Shown here: piece by piece, positions 8,194-17,385 of the stretch | Position numbering within the stretch: the first letter of the stretch is position 1 | How the letters are laid out: every line of letters begins with the position of its first letter | Assembly (NCBI GenBank): GCA_963677505.2 | Contig: CAXXWB010000050.1 | Coordinates: 11,764 to 75,763, forward strand | Direction: 5' to 3' | DNA: 64,000 bases | DNA from: JBGSUZ01 sp963677505 | GTDB taxonomy: Bacteria; Bacillota; Clostridia; Peptostreptococcales; Acidaminobacteraceae | The notes under the pieces: model-generated | The model's input: only the letters and a program-made list of their open reading frames with translations | The model's database searches: none | What the model was told of the DNA's origin: nothing | Translations under genes and position numbers: made by a program

Positions 8194-9114
8194 ATGTCCA
8201 AAAAATATTCGGCAATAGGCGGTCAAGCCCTTATAGAAGGGGTTATGATGCGTGGAAAGAAGACGGTTGCCATCGCAGTGAGGAATCAAGACGGCGGTAT
8301 TGACGTCAAAGTTGAAAATTTAAAAGCGTCTAAATTTGCACCACTCTATAAAATGCCACTCTTTAGAGGGGTGTTTGGTCTGATCTCTTCTATGGTTATA
8401 GGAACGAAGGCCTTAGCGTGGTCTGCAGAAGTTTATGCAGAAGTAGACGATAGCTATGAAATGAGTAAGTTCGAGAAATGGGCCACTGAAAAACTAGGCG
8501 ATAAGGCAGAAACTGTTATGGTTTCCGTGTCCATGGTAATTGCCCTATTTATGGCGTTCTTCCTGTTTGGCGCCCTTCCGAGTTTGATCACTAATTTCCT
8601 AAAATCGGTCACAGACAGCCAGTGGATTCTGACTACTGCAGAAGGTATTATGAAAATCACCCTGTTTGTTACTTATATTTATGTCATTTCCTTTATGAAA
8701 GACATTCGCCGTGTATTTGAATACCATGGCGCTGAGCATAAAGCCATTCATTGCTTGGAGAGCGGACAGGAACTAACTGTAGAAAATGTTAAAAACTTTA
8801 CGACCCTGCACCCCCGTTGTGGAACCAGCTTCCTTATCATTGTTCTTGCCGTTAGTATTGTGATTTTTAGTTTTATCAGCTGGTCCAATATTTGGATGAG
8901 AATTGCTCTGAAACTTTTGTTTTTACCGTTGATAGCGGGAATTGCCTATGAAATTATCAAATGGGCAGGCAAAAATGACAACGCCGCAGTGCGTATAATT
9001 AGTTATCCTGGGCTCATGATGCAAAAATTAACCACGAAAGAACCTGATGACAAAGAAATTGAAGTGGCCCTTGCCGCTCTTAAAAAAGTCATTGAAATAG
9101 AAGGAATGAGCTAG
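8194..9114 (+). CDS. DUF1385 family membrane protein (YqhQ-like)
   Basis: The opening SAIGGQALIEGVMMRGKKTVAIAVR is the hallmark of the DUF1385 family, found in Firmicutes between tdk or rpmE and prmC-prfA. The 306-residue protein has about four hydrophobic segments (near residues 65-85, 105-130, 147-170 and 205-250) and a conserved YHGAEHK element near 180 that could bind metal or act catalytically. Biochemical function is not established for the family and I do not assign one. Its start follows the tdk stop with no gap, and AGCGAGGTG lies inside the tdk end. Confidence 0.85.
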   Translation: MSKKYSAIGGQALIEGVMMRGKKTVAIAVRNQDGGIDVKVENLKASKFAPLYKMPLFRGVFGLISSMVIGTKALAWSAEVYAEVDDSYEMSKFEKWATEKLGDKAETVMVSVSMVIALFMAFFLFGALPSLITNFLKSVTDSQWILTTAEGIMKITLFVTYIYVISFMKDIRRVFEYHGAEHKAIHCLESGQELTVENVKNFTTLHPRCGTSFLIIVLAVSIVIFSFISWSNIWMRIALKLLFLPLIAGIAYEIIKWAGKNDNAAVRIISYPGLMMQKLTTKEPDDKEIEVALAALKKVIEIEGMS

Positions 9115-9116
9115 CG

Positions 9117-9983
9117 ATGTTAATTCAAGAAGCACTTTCCTATGGCAATAAGGCATTAGAAGGCATTACCCCAATTCCTCAACTGGAAACTCAGTGGCTG
9201 TTGGAATGGATATTAAACGAAAATAGACTCTACTTAATAGTGAATGGCAACAAACCCCTTAAGGAGGAAGAAGAAACTCAACTTTTAGAGGCGATTGCCA
9301 GAAGGCTAGGAGGAGAACCCCTTCAATATATTATTGGGACACAGGAATTTATGGGTCTTGACTTTGAAGTGACCCCCGATGTATTGATTCCTAGAAGGGA
9401 TACAGAATGTCTTGTTGAACTTATAGTAGCGCATTATAAAACTAATAAAATGACTTTACTCGTGTCCGACCTTGGGTCGGGAAGTGGGGCTATCGGCGTG
9501 AGCATTGCGTATCATTTGCCTCAGGCAAAAGTGACCTGTGTGGATTTATCCTCAGGGGCTTTGACTATGACCGTTCGCAATGCTGATCGACTGTTGGATG
9601 GAGACGCCAGAACTAATTTTTCGGCAGTCCATGGTGATATGTTCGATTATTTAGAAGATTTATCAGAAACAAGTCAAGATTTAATCGTTTCTAATCCACC
9701 ATACATTCCTAGCCGAGACATTGAAGACCTTCAAATTGAAGTGAAATGTCATGAACCGCGAACGGCCCTTGACGGCGGAGAAGACGGTCTGGACTATTAT
9801 AGAAGATTGATAACGTCAGCTAGGGGTAAAATGAAGATTGGAGCATGGATGCTGTTCGAAGTAGGCCATGATCAAGCAGATGCGGTAGCGCAACTTTTCC
9901 TTGACGATGGAGCGTATGAAGACATACAATGCTATCGGGACTTACAAGGCATTAAGCGAATCGTGGGTGCTCATAAAAAGTGA
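9117..9983 (+). CDS. prmC: Peptide chain release factor N5-glutamine methyltransferase
   Basis: PrmC methylates the glutamine of the GGQ motif in release factors RF1 and RF2, using S-adenosylmethionine. The 288-residue sequence has the N-terminal helical domain (GGEPLQYIIGTQEFMGL), the SAM-binding DLGSGSGAIG and the diagnostic NPPY of the active site (VSNPPYIPS). It starts 2 bases after the DUF1385 stop and precedes its substrate gene prfA by 13 bases, so it is translationally coupled in one operon. Confidence 0.95.
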   Translation: MLIQEALSYGNKALEGITPIPQLETQWLLEWILNENRLYLIVNGNKPLKEEEETQLLEAIARRLGGEPLQYIIGTQEFMGLDFEVTPDVLIPRRDTECLVELIVAHYKTNKMTLLVSDLGSGSGAIGVSIAYHLPQAKVTCVDLSSGALTMTVRNADRLLDGDARTNFSAVHGDMFDYLEDLSETSQDLIVSNPPYIPSRDIEDLQIEVKCHEPRTALDGGEDGLDYYRRLITSARGKMKIGAWMLFEVGHDQADAVAQLFLDDGAYEDIQCYRDLQGIKRIVGAHKK

Positions 9984-9996
9984 ATGAGGTGTAGAG

Positions 9997-11067
9997 ATGT
10001 TTGATAAACTTGAATTTATAGAAGGTCGTTATTTGGATTTAGCTCAAAAAGTTGCAGATCCAGAAGTGATCAACGATCAAAAGATGTGGCAAAAATTAAT
10101 GAAAGAGCATTCGGAATTAACACCGATTGTTGAAGCTTATAAAGAATATAAGTATTCTAAAGAGTCTATTGCTGAAATGAAAGAAATTCTCGATCAAAGC
10201 AGCGATGAAGACCTCCGAGAACTTGCTAAGATGGAACTTCCAGAATTGGAAAACCGTGTAGAAGAATTGGCAGTTGAACTTAAAAAATTATTATTGCCAA
10301 AAGACCCTAACGACGATAAAAACGTTATATTGGAAATTCGAGCAGGAGCAGGCGGCGATGAAGCAGGTCTCTTTGCGGCGGAACTTCTCAGATTATACAC
10401 ACGCTACGCAGAGCGCAGAAGATGGAAAATCGAAATGATGAATACCTCAGATACAGGGGTTGGTGGCATTAAAGAAGCCTCAGTCATGATCAAAGGTCAA
10501 GGGGTTTACTCTATTCTTAAATTTGAATCGGGTGTGCACAGGGTTCAACGTGTACCAGCGACAGAATCGTCAGGGCGTATTCACACTTCTACTGCAACAG
10601 TAGCCGTTCTTCCAGAAGCGGAGGACGTAGAAGTTAACCTTAATATGAACGATATACGAGTGGATGTATTCCGTTCTTCAGGCAACGGCGGTCAGTCGGT
10701 TAATACAACGGATTCAGCCGTTCGTGTAACCCATATGCCAACAGGTATGGTTGTGTCGTGTCAGGATGGTAAATCTCAATTATCCAATAAAGAAAAAGCC
10801 CTTCAAGTTTTGAAAGCTAGACTTTATGAGAAAGAATTGGATGAACGAAATGCTGGCATTGCAGAAGACAGAAGAAGTCAAGTTGGTTCAGGGGACCGCA
10901 GTGCGAAAATCAGAACGTACAACTTCCCGCAAGGAAGAATTACAGATCATAGAATCGGCATGACTGTTTATAAAATAGATGCATTCATGGATGGCGAAAT
11001 CGATGAAATGCTAGATGCTGTCATTACTTATTATCAAGCAGAAGCACTTAAGTCAATGGAAGAATAG
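9997..11067 (+). CDS. prfA: Peptide chain release factor 1
   Basis: RF1 ends translation at UAA and UAG. The 356-residue length is standard. It contains the peptidyl-tRNA hydrolysis motif GGQ (SSGNGGQSVNTTDSAVR) and the PxT-type codon recognition motif (RVPATESSGRIHTST). GAGGTG precedes the ATG by about 7 bases. It is the last gene of the tdk-prfA unit and is followed by a strong terminator. Confidence 0.97.
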   Translation: MFDKLEFIEGRYLDLAQKVADPEVINDQKMWQKLMKEHSELTPIVEAYKEYKYSKESIAEMKEILDQSSDEDLRELAKMELPELENRVEELAVELKKLLLPKDPNDDKNVILEIRAGAGGDEAGLFAAELLRLYTRYAERRRWKIEMMNTSDTGVGGIKEASVMIKGQGVYSILKFESGVHRVQRVPATESSGRIHTSTATVAVLPEAEDVEVNLNMNDIRVDVFRSSGNGGQSVNTTDSAVRVTHMPTGMVVSCQDGKSQLSNKEKALQVLKARLYEKELDERNAGIAEDRRSQVGSGDRSAKIRTYNFPQGRITDHRIGMTVYKIDAFMDGEIDEMLDAVITYYQAEALKSMEE

Positions 11068-11075
11068 GCTCAGTC

Positions 11076-11107
11076 AACCCCTTCGAAATCATTTGAAGGG
11101 GTTTCTT
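11076..11107 (+). terminator. Intrinsic terminator after prfA
   Basis: The stem AACCCCTTC / GAAGGGGTT (9 pairs) around a 10-base loop is followed by TCTTT. Confidence 0.8.
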
Positions 11108-11143
11108 TAGGCCTTAGTAGCCAATAAAAGAGGGGGTAGCATT

Positions 11144-13222
11144 GTGACAATTCAATACAAGTTGGACATGACTCACATCCAATGGATCGATATCCGTTCG
11201 CCCCGAGAGTTTCGGACAGGTACAATACCAGGTGCGATAAACATTCCATTATTTTTAGACGATGCCTACGAAACTATCGGTACGATTTATAAGCAAAAAG
11301 GTCAGGGAGAAGCAAAACGTGCTGCTATGAAATTTGTAGCGGATAGGCTTCCTGAAATTTATGAGCAATTTTTAGAAGTGGAAACCAAGGGTAAGCCTAT
11401 GGCTATGTTTTGTGCCCGTGGCGGGATGCGAAGTCAAACCCTTAAAAATTTACTGACCAATTTAGGTCATAAACTAGATCGACTTGAAGGCGGCTATAAG
11501 GCTTATCGACAGGTGGTTATAGACGAAACTCAAAAGGCCTGCGAAACTGCTCAAATGGTTGTGCTTCATGGTATGACGGGCATTGGAAAGACGGAGATTT
11601 TAAAAGAGCTTGAAAACCGCGGGACTCACATTGTAGACATTGAGGCTATTAGCCAACACAGAGGCTCAATGCTAGGTCGGATTGGACTACCAGAACAACC
11701 CAATCAGCGGGAATTTGAGCATTCTCTTCTTGAAAAACTACTATGTGCTAATGGCAAACCTGTATTTTTAGAAGCAGAAAGCAAGCGACTTGGGAGAAAT
11801 ACCTTGCCTGAGCCATTTTTCGCGGCTATGAAACGAGGTAGACATATTGATTTAACTGCACCAATGGCGTTTAGAAAACAAGTGCTTATTAGAGAATACT
11901 GCGTAGATGAATCCTATGTTGATCAAATGATTGAGATTATGGAAGGCTTCAGAAAAACCATGGGCCACGAAAAGGTCAATATGCTTCAAGAACTTCTTAA
12001 AAAGAGAGAACTAGAAACCGTTGCAGAGATATTGATGACTGAATATTATGACCCTAAATATAAACACGCTTCTCGCGACGTGCACTATGACCTAACCTTT
12101 GAAATCCAATCCATTCAGGATAGTGTCGATAGGCTTTTAAAGTGGCAAGCGGAGCAACTTTGGACAACGATTATCCATATTAAAGGCATAGAGGATGAGG
12201 TGCTAGAACACCGATTAGGACCTGCAGCAAAAGCCCTTCGCGAGGGTGAAGCTGTAGCTTTTCCGACGGAAACCGTTTACGGGATAGGCGCTAATGCCCT
12301 TGACCCTGTAGCTGTTGCTAAAATTTTTAAGGCAAAGGGCAGACCTTCGGATAATCCTTTGATTGTCCATATTGTTAAACGCAGTGAATTGGATCCCTTG
12401 GTAAGCAAGGTGACGCCTCATGCCGAACAACTGATTGAAGCTTTTTGGCCTGGGGCTTTGACCTTGATATTGCCTAAGTCAAACCTTGTGCCTAATGCAG
12501 TCACAGTAGGGCTCAAAACCGTAGCCGTGCGTATGCCTAGTCATCCTGTGGCAAGAAAGCTCATTGAAATGGCCAACTGTCCTGTAGCGGCACCTAGTGC
12601 AAATCTATCTGGCAAACCAAGTCCTACTTGTGGGGAAGATGTGGTAGCAGATTTAAATGGTCGTGTCGCTGTGATTGTCTATGGAGAAGACGCTTCTATT
12701 GGTCTTGAATCAACGGTTGTAGACTTAACAGGTGACGAGCCTGTGGTATTAAGACCGGGAGGGGTGACCCTTGAAGCCATTCAAAAGGTAGTAGGTTGTG
12801 GACGCTATGACGAAAAACTCAACAAACAACTGACTAAAGATGAACAACCGAAATCTCCAGGCATGAAGTACACCCATTATTCTCCTGAAGCGGATGTAAC
12901 TCTTTTCTCAGGAAATCTTGAAAAAGTGAGAGAGGAAATTGAAAAACGTGTTCAGGAAGCTATTAAAGAGGGTAAAAGACCAGGGGTGATGACGGTTGAT
13001 GAAATGGGAATGGCTTTTGAAGGGGCTATTGTTCTCTCTTTAGGGGCTTTAGAACGGCCAGAAGAAGGCGCTAACCTGCTTTTCAAGACCCTCAGAGATT
13101 TTGACCGACTGGGAGCAGATGTGGTGTTTGCAGTGGCTTTTGAAGAAAAAGGCATTGGCAAGGCGATTATGAACCGTTTGATTAAAGCGGCGGGACATAA
13201 AATAATTCACCTTGATTCCTAA
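11144..13222 (+). CDS. Fused tRNA 2-selenouridine synthase and threonylcarbamoyl-AMP synthase
   Basis: A single 692-codon frame joins two tRNA-modification enzymes. Residues 1-340 are an MnmH/SelU protein: a rhodanese domain with the selenium-transfer cysteine Cys90 in FCARGGMRS, then a P-loop (GMTGIGKT, 143-150). It would exchange sulfur for selenium at wobble uridine 34. Residues from about 345 to the end are a complete Sua5/TsaC protein. They hold FPTETVYG near 373, KAKGRPSDNPL near 396 and a C-terminal Sua5 domain after SPGMKYTHYSPEA. It makes the threonylcarbamoyl adenylate used for t6A37. I found no internal start codon with a ribosome site at the junction, so a fused polypeptide is expected. 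GTG at 11144 follows AGAGGGGG. The gene occupies the conserved sua5 position between prfA and rpiB. Confidence 0.9.
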   Translation: MTIQYKLDMTHIQWIDIRSPREFRTGTIPGAINIPLFLDDAYETIGTIYKQKGQGEAKRAAMKFVADRLPEIYEQFLEVETKGKPMAMFCARGGMRSQTLKNLLTNLGHKLDRLEGGYKAYRQVVIDETQKACETAQMVVLHGMTGIGKTEILKELENRGTHIVDIEAISQHRGSMLGRIGLPEQPNQREFEHSLLEKLLCANGKPVFLEAESKRLGRNTLPEPFFAAMKRGRHIDLTAPMAFRKQVLIREYCVDESYVDQMIEIMEGFRKTMGHEKVNMLQELLKKRELETVAEILMTEYYDPKYKHASRDVHYDLTFEIQSIQDSVDRLLKWQAEQLWTTIIHIKGIEDEVLEHRLGPAAKALREGEAVAFPTETVYGIGANALDPVAVAKIFKAKGRPSDNPLIVHIVKRSELDPLVSKVTPHAEQLIEAFWPGALTLILPKSNLVPNAVTVGLKTVAVRMPSHPVARKLIEMANCPVAAPSANLSGKPSPTCGEDVVADLNGRVAVIVYGEDASIGLESTVVDLTGDEPVVLRPGGVTLEAIQKVVGCGRYDEKLNKQLTKDEQPKSPGMKYTHYSPEADVTLFSGNLEKVREEIEKRVQEAIKEGKRPGVMTVDEMGMAFEGAIVLSLGALERPEEGANLLFKTLRDFDRLGADVVFAVAFEEKGIGKAIMNRLIKAAGHKIIHLDS

Positions 13223-13240
13223 AGAGGTTTTATGTATAAT
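13212..13240 (+). promoter_or_regulatory. SigA-type promoter for rpiB
   Basis: TTGATT at 13212-13217 and a perfect TATAAT at 13235-13240 have a 17-base spacer. The -35 element lies within the last codons of the upstream gene. Confidence 0.7.
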
Positions 13241-13276
13241 ATCTAAGGTTTAGAGTTTGGATATGGAGGTGTTTTC

Positions 13277-13726
13277 ATGAAAATTGCAATTGGATGTGAC
13301 CACGGTGGTCTCGAATTAAAAAAAGAAGTACTTGCCTATTTAAAAGGTCAAGGACATGAAGTAGAGGATTTTGGTACCCATTCAAATGAATCCTGCGACT
13401 ATCCAAAATACGGGGTAGCAGTTGCTGAAGCCGTTGTCAGCGGTATGTTTGAAAAAGGCATTATCGTCTGCGGAACGGGTCAAGGCATTGCCCTTGCTGC
13501 TAATAAAGTTAAAGGGGCTAGAGCGGTAGTTTGCTCAGATACCTTTAGCGCTGAAATGACAAGAGCTCATAACGATGCTAACATCCTCAGTCTTGGGGAG
13601 AGAGTTGTCGGTAAAGGCCTTGCGCTCAAAATCGTTGAAACTTGGCTGAACACCTCTTTTGAAGGTGGCAGACACGCCAATAGAGTTGATTTGATTAAAG
13701 CAACTGAAGACAAAAACTTTAAGTAG
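13277..13726 (+). CDS. rpiB: Ribose-5-phosphate isomerase B
   Basis: It interconverts ribose 5-phosphate and ribulose 5-phosphate. The 149-residue sequence shows the family start MKIAIGCDHGGLELK (Asp8, His9), the catalytic base Cys65 in CGTGQG and the RAHNDANILSLGERV phosphate-binding segment. RpiB relatives also act on allose or galactose 6-phosphates, but the housekeeping position before upp favours the pentose role. GGAGGTG precedes the ATG by 7 bases. The gene lies 21 bases before upp in one unit that can supply ribose phosphate for PRPP. Confidence 0.94.
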   Translation: MKIAIGCDHGGLELKKEVLAYLKGQGHEVEDFGTHSNESCDYPKYGVAVAEAVVSGMFEKGIIVCGTGQGIALAANKVKGARAVVCSDTFSAEMTRAHNDANILSLGERVVGKGLALKIVETWLNTSFEGGRHANRVDLIKATEDKNFK

Positions 13727-13747
13727 TCGTTCGAGAGGAGACTTTCC

Positions 13748-14377
13748 ATGAGAAGAGTTTACGAGATGAACCACCCGTTGATCCAACACAAGTTAACCTT
13801 GATTAGGGACAAAAATACGGGTTCGAAAGAATTTAGAGCATTGGTTAGAGAAGTGTCCATGTTGATGGCTTACGAAGTAACAAGAGGTTTGCCGTTGGAA
13901 GAAGTGGAAATTGAAACGCCAATTTGTAAGACAAAGTCAAAAGTATTGGCAGGTAGAAAACTTGGCTTAGTTCCAATTCTCAGAGCGGGACTTGGTATGG
14001 TAGACGGTTTCTTAGAACTGCTTCCTGCGGCTAAAGTAGGACATGTTGGTCTTTATAGAGACCCTGAAACTTTAGAACCAGTAGAATACTACTGCAAATT
14101 GCCTTCAGACGTAGAAGAAAGAGAGCTTTTAGTTCTTGATCCAATGCTTGCTACAGGTGGCTCTGCCAAAGCGGCAATTCGTTTCTTAAAAGACAGAGGC
14201 GCTAAAAACATCAAGTTCTGCGCTATTATTTCATGCCCAGAGGGTATTGAAGCCATTCATGCAGAACATCCAGATGTAGACATCTTTGTTGCGTCTATTG
14301 ATGAAAAACTCAATGATCATGCATACATCATTCCAGGTCTTGGCGATGCTGGGGATAGATTGTTCGGTACAAAATAA
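13748..14377 (+). CDS. upp: Uracil phosphoribosyltransferase
   Basis: It makes UMP from uracil and PRPP for pyrimidine salvage. The 209-residue sequence has the PRPP-binding loop DPMLATGGSAKAAI and the uracil-binding C-terminal region (YIIPGLGDAGDRLFGTK), both typical. GAGAGGAG lies about 7 bases before the ATG. It is co-transcribed with rpiB and closed by a terminator. In Bacillus and many Clostridia upp lies just upstream of the atp operon, and here three genes intervene. Confidence 0.97.
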   Translation: MRRVYEMNHPLIQHKLTLIRDKNTGSKEFRALVREVSMLMAYEVTRGLPLEEVEIETPICKTKSKVLAGRKLGLVPILRAGLGMVDGFLELLPAAKVGHVGLYRDPETLEPVEYYCKLPSDVEERELLVLDPMLATGGSAKAAIRFLKDRGAKNIKFCAIISCPEGIEAIHAEHPDVDIFVASIDEKLNDHAYIIPGLGDAGDRLFGTK

Positions 14378-14390
14378 TATGAATTTAATA

Positions 14391-14417
14391 GGATCAGGGG
14401 AAACCTGGTCCTTTTTT
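14391..14417 (+). terminator. Intrinsic terminator after upp
   Basis: An 8-base-pair stem, GGATCAGG / CCTGGTCC, with a GGAAA loop is followed by six T residues. Confidence 0.85.
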
Positions 14418-14473
14418 ATACCTTATGAGTTGGATATTTGTATACATAGCCAGTGAAATCAGGAGGCCGTGCC

Positions 14474-14959
14474 ATGAGAAGAGATAAGGTCAACTACTAT
14501 TTGGACATTGCACAAACCGTTATAAAAAGAGGAACTTGTATTAGAAGAAATTTCGGAGCCATCATTGTTAAAAACGATGAAATTATTGCAACGGGTTACA
14601 CTGGCGCTCCAAGAGGTCGAGAGAACTGCTTGGATTTGGGATTCTGTGAACGAAGCCGAAGAAATGTGCCTAGAGGTGAACGCTATGAAATTTGCCGTTC
14701 GGTTCATGCGGAGGCAAATGCTATTATTTCAGCTTCAAGGCGAGACATGATTGGCGCCGACCTATACTTAGTGGGTGAAGAATTTGAAACAGGTGAACTT
14801 GTGAAAGAAGCCAATTCCTGCGCAATGTGCAAGAGACTCATTATCAATGCTGGGATTGAACGGGTTTTTGTAAGGGATCTTGAGGACAAATATCGCGAGA
14901 TTAAAGTCAACGATTGGATTGAAAACGACGATTCTTTAGTGGAACAGTTGGGTTATTGA
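14474..14959 (+). CDS. dCMP deaminase family protein (ComEB-like)
   Basis: This 161-residue zinc deaminase probably converts dCMP to dUMP, feeding thymidylate synthesis. The zinc and catalytic residues are His78 and Glu80 in VHAEANAI plus Cys116 and Cys119 in SCAMCKR. The extra cysteines near the front (NCLDLGFCER) are typical of the ComEB branch, where a second zinc is bound. ATG at 14474 lies 7 bases after AGGAGG. An earlier in-frame start at 14453 would engulf that site. The salvage genes upp and tdk nearby fit the role. Confidence 0.9.
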   Translation: MRRDKVNYYLDIAQTVIKRGTCIRRNFGAIIVKNDEIIATGYTGAPRGRENCLDLGFCERSRRNVPRGERYEICRSVHAEANAIISASRRDMIGADLYLVGEEFETGELVKEANSCAMCKRLIINAGIERVFVRDLEDKYREIKVNDWIENDDSLVEQLGY

Positions 14960-15016
14960 GTCCGTAAAAATATTTTTAGACTTGGCTACTAATAGTTTAC
15001 AATTCTTATTCGTGTA

Positions 15017-15044
15017 TTGATAATTGTGTCATACATGGTAAAAT
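15017..15044 (+). promoter_or_regulatory. Possible SigA promoter for tagO-wecB
   Basis: TTGATA at 15017-15022 and TAAAAT at 15039-15044 have a 16-base spacer. It is plausible but weaker than the other promoters listed. Confidence 0.45.
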
Positions 15045-15127
15045 CAATATGTAGCTTGATTTGCTTTTGATTTAAGAAAGCAACAGGCCGAGAGCAGTTA
15101 TTAATCATGAGAATAGGGGTGTATACC

Positions 15128-16189
15128 TTGTATAGTATTATATTGCCGATCGTCATAGCGGCGGCCATCAGTTACTCATTGACGCCACTGGTTATTAAAT
15201 TGGCTCACAAGATCGGTGCAATTGATGTGCCTAAAGACAATCGTCGTGTACATAAGACACCAATCCCAAGACTTGGGGGATTGGCCATCTATGTGGCATT
15301 TATGGTGACTTATTTAAGTCTTAACAGTATGTCGGGGGTTAAGGAGATGGGCCTTGTCATAGGTTCGCTCGTCATTATTGCCGCAGGGGTTGTAGATGAT
15401 TTAAAACCCATTTCTGCAAAAGTTAAGCTCGCAGCTCAAATTCTTGCGGCGGCTATTCTTTTCTATAGTGGCATTCGTATCGACTTCCTAACCAACTACA
15501 TTCGACCTTCGGAAATCATTGATATGGGATTTATGAGCCTTCCAATGACCATATTTTGGATTGTTGGTATTACTAACACCGTGAATCTGATTGACGGATT
15601 AGACGGGTTAGCGGCAGGGATATCCACCATTGCAGCGGGTTCCCTTGCTTATGTAGCTATTATCAATGGCAGAACAGAAACTGCCCTTGTAACCCTTGCT
15701 ATTGTAGGTGCTTGCGCAGGTTTTCTACCATACAATTTGAATCCTGCAAAGATTTTTATGGGAGACACAGGCTCTCTGTTTTTAGGCTTTATATTGGCGG
15801 CGACCTCTATTGACGGTTCCATCAAAGGGGCTACCTTTATTGTCTTTGCTGCACCGATTATGGCATTAGGCGTTCCGATCTTTGACACCTCTTTCGCTAT
15901 ATTGAGAAGAATGATCAATAAACGGCCTATCATGGAAGCGGATAAAGGCCATTTGCATCATCGATTCTTGAAACTGGGATTTGACCAAAAAACAGCGGTC
16001 ATGATGATGTACTTAATCAGTGCTCTGTTTGGAGTAAGTGCAATACTTTTGATTCAAGGTAACTTCTTTATAATGACTATTACAATTTTTTCAGCAGCGA
16101 TGCTAATCTTAATACCAATTAATCGAACCATTGATAAAACAGAAGAGACTAAAGAAGTCGATCATATCAATCAGGAGGACCCAAAATGA
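15128..16189 (+). CDS. tagO: Undecaprenyl-phosphate N-acetylglucosaminyl 1-phosphate transferase (TagO/WecA family)
   Basis: It transfers GlcNAc-1-phosphate from UDP-GlcNAc to undecaprenyl phosphate, the first membrane step for teichoic acids or other wall glycopolymers. About ten hydrophobic helices are visible. The cytoplasmic loops carry family motifs: DDLKPISAKVKLAAQ, NLIDGLDGLAAG, FMGDTGSLFLG and GHLHHRFL (the HxHH-type loop that separates WecA/TagO from MraY). A TTG at 15128 after AGGGGTG is the start best supported by a ribosome site. ATG at 15107 is in frame and adds 7 residues, but has no good site. The gene overlaps wecB by 4 bases (ATGA), so it is translationally coupled with the enzyme that links UDP-GlcNAc and UDP-ManNAc. 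Confidence 0.9.
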   Translation: MYSIILPIVIAAAISYSLTPLVIKLAHKIGAIDVPKDNRRVHKTPIPRLGGLAIYVAFMVTYLSLNSMSGVKEMGLVIGSLVIIAAGVVDDLKPISAKVKLAAQILAAAILFYSGIRIDFLTNYIRPSEIIDMGFMSLPMTIFWIVGITNTVNLIDGLDGLAAGISTIAAGSLAYVAIINGRTETALVTLAIVGACAGFLPYNLNPAKIFMGDTGSLFLGFILAATSIDGSIKGATFIVFAAPIMALGVPIFDTSFAILRRMINKRPIMEADKGHLHHRFLKLGFDQKTAVMMMYLISALFGVSAILLIQGNFFIMTITIFSAAMLILIPINRTIDKTEETKEVDHINQEDPK

Positions 16190-17307
16190 AGCGAATTAAA
16201 GTCATGTCGGTCTTTGGGACAAGACCGGAAGCCATAAAAATGGCCCCTGTTGTCAAAGCCCTTGAAACCGACGATGCCATAGAGTCGATTGTCTGTGTTA
16301 CGGCACAACATCGAGAAATGTTGGACCAAGTTCTGGAGCTGTTCCAAATCAAACCAGATTATGATTTGGACATTATGCAACATGGACAGACCCTCAGCGA
16401 CATTACCTGCAGGATTTTAAAAGGTCTAGAAGGTGTGATTCAAGAAGTGAAGCCAGATATTGTCTTGGTTCACGGTGATACCACAACCACCCTTGCAGCA
16501 TCCTTGGCGTCATTTTACAATCACACAAAAGTCGGTCATGTTGAAGCGGGTCTTAGAAGTTTAGACTTGTACTCTCCGTTCCCAGAAGAGCTTAATAGAA
16601 GTTTGACAGGTAGAATTGCGAATTTACACTTTTCGCCAACAGTGAGCAATGTCAAGAACCTTATTCGTGAAGGAATTGACGAACAGAGCATTTATCAAGT
16701 GGGGAATACGGTTATTGATGCACTGATTCAAGTGATTAAAGAAGACTACGTCTTTGAAGATGAAGGTCTTAATCAAATTGATTATGAAAATAGAAAAGTG
16801 ATTTTACTCACAGCACATCGAAGAGAAAACCTTGGCGAACCAATGAGAAGTATTTTCTCAGCGGTTAGAAGGATTGTAGATGATTTTGACAATGTGGAAT
16901 TGATTTTCCCGATGCACAAAAATCCAAAAGTTAGAGAATTGGCCCAAGAGTACTTGGGTGGCACACAGCGCATTCATTTAATTGAACCTCTAGAATATGA
17001 ACCTTTTGCCAACCTTATGGCAAAGGCAGATATTATCCTTACAGATTCAGGTGGTATCCAAGAAGAGGCACCCGCTCTTGGAAAACCAGTGTTGGTACTC
17101 CGAAAAGAGACTGAGAGACCAGAAGCAGTAGATGCTGGTACGGTTCTTTTGGCAGGTATAGAGGAAAATACAATTTATGACATGACTGCTGAGCTACTCA
17201 GCAACAGCGGGGCTTATGACAAAATGGCTAATGCGGTTAATCCTTACGGAGATGGAAAAACTTCCAAGCGAATTACCGAGATCATTAAGTCTTATTTTGA
17301 AAAATAG
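16186..17307 (+). CDS. wecB: UDP-N-acetylglucosamine 2-epimerase, non-hydrolysing
   Basis: It interconverts UDP-GlcNAc and UDP-ManNAc in the cytoplasm, supplying ManNAc for wall polymer linkage units. The 373 residues include the family start KVMSVFGTRPEAIKMAPVV, the VHGDTTTT segment, HVEAGLRSLD, PEELNR and LTDSGGIQEEAP, all hallmark motifs of the MnaA/WecB type. The ribosome site AGGAGG lies inside the end of the preceding gene. A terminator follows. Placement directly before the atp operon is seen in other Firmicutes. Confidence 0.96.
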   Translation: MKRIKVMSVFGTRPEAIKMAPVVKALETDDAIESIVCVTAQHREMLDQVLELFQIKPDYDLDIMQHGQTLSDITCRILKGLEGVIQEVKPDIVLVHGDTTTTLAASLASFYNHTKVGHVEAGLRSLDLYSPFPEELNRSLTGRIANLHFSPTVSNVKNLIREGIDEQSIYQVGNTVIDALIQVIKEDYVFEDEGLNQIDYENRKVILLTAHRRENLGEPMRSIFSAVRRIVDDFDNVELIFPMHKNPKVRELAQEYLGGTQRIHLIEPLEYEPFANLMAKADIILTDSGGIQEEAPALGKPVLVLRKETERPEAVDAGTVLLAGIEENTIYDMTAELLSNSGAYDKMANAVNPYGDGKTSKRITEIIKSYFEK

Positions 17308-17352
17308 TATTGGAAGTTAGCTGACATTCAGCCTAAACTGACAATAAATTGA

Positions 17353-17385
17353 AAGCCCTCGTTTAAAATACGAGGGTTTTTTTGT
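17353..17385 (+). terminator. Intrinsic terminator after wecB
   Basis: A 9-10 pair stem centred on GCCCTCG / CGAGGGT is followed by seven T residues. Confidence 0.9.

Noticed and set aside
12130..12200. Possible internal start separating the SelU and Sua5 parts
   Set aside because: No ATG, GTG or TTG in the correct frame with a ribosome site is visible around residues 335-350, so one fused protein is more likely.
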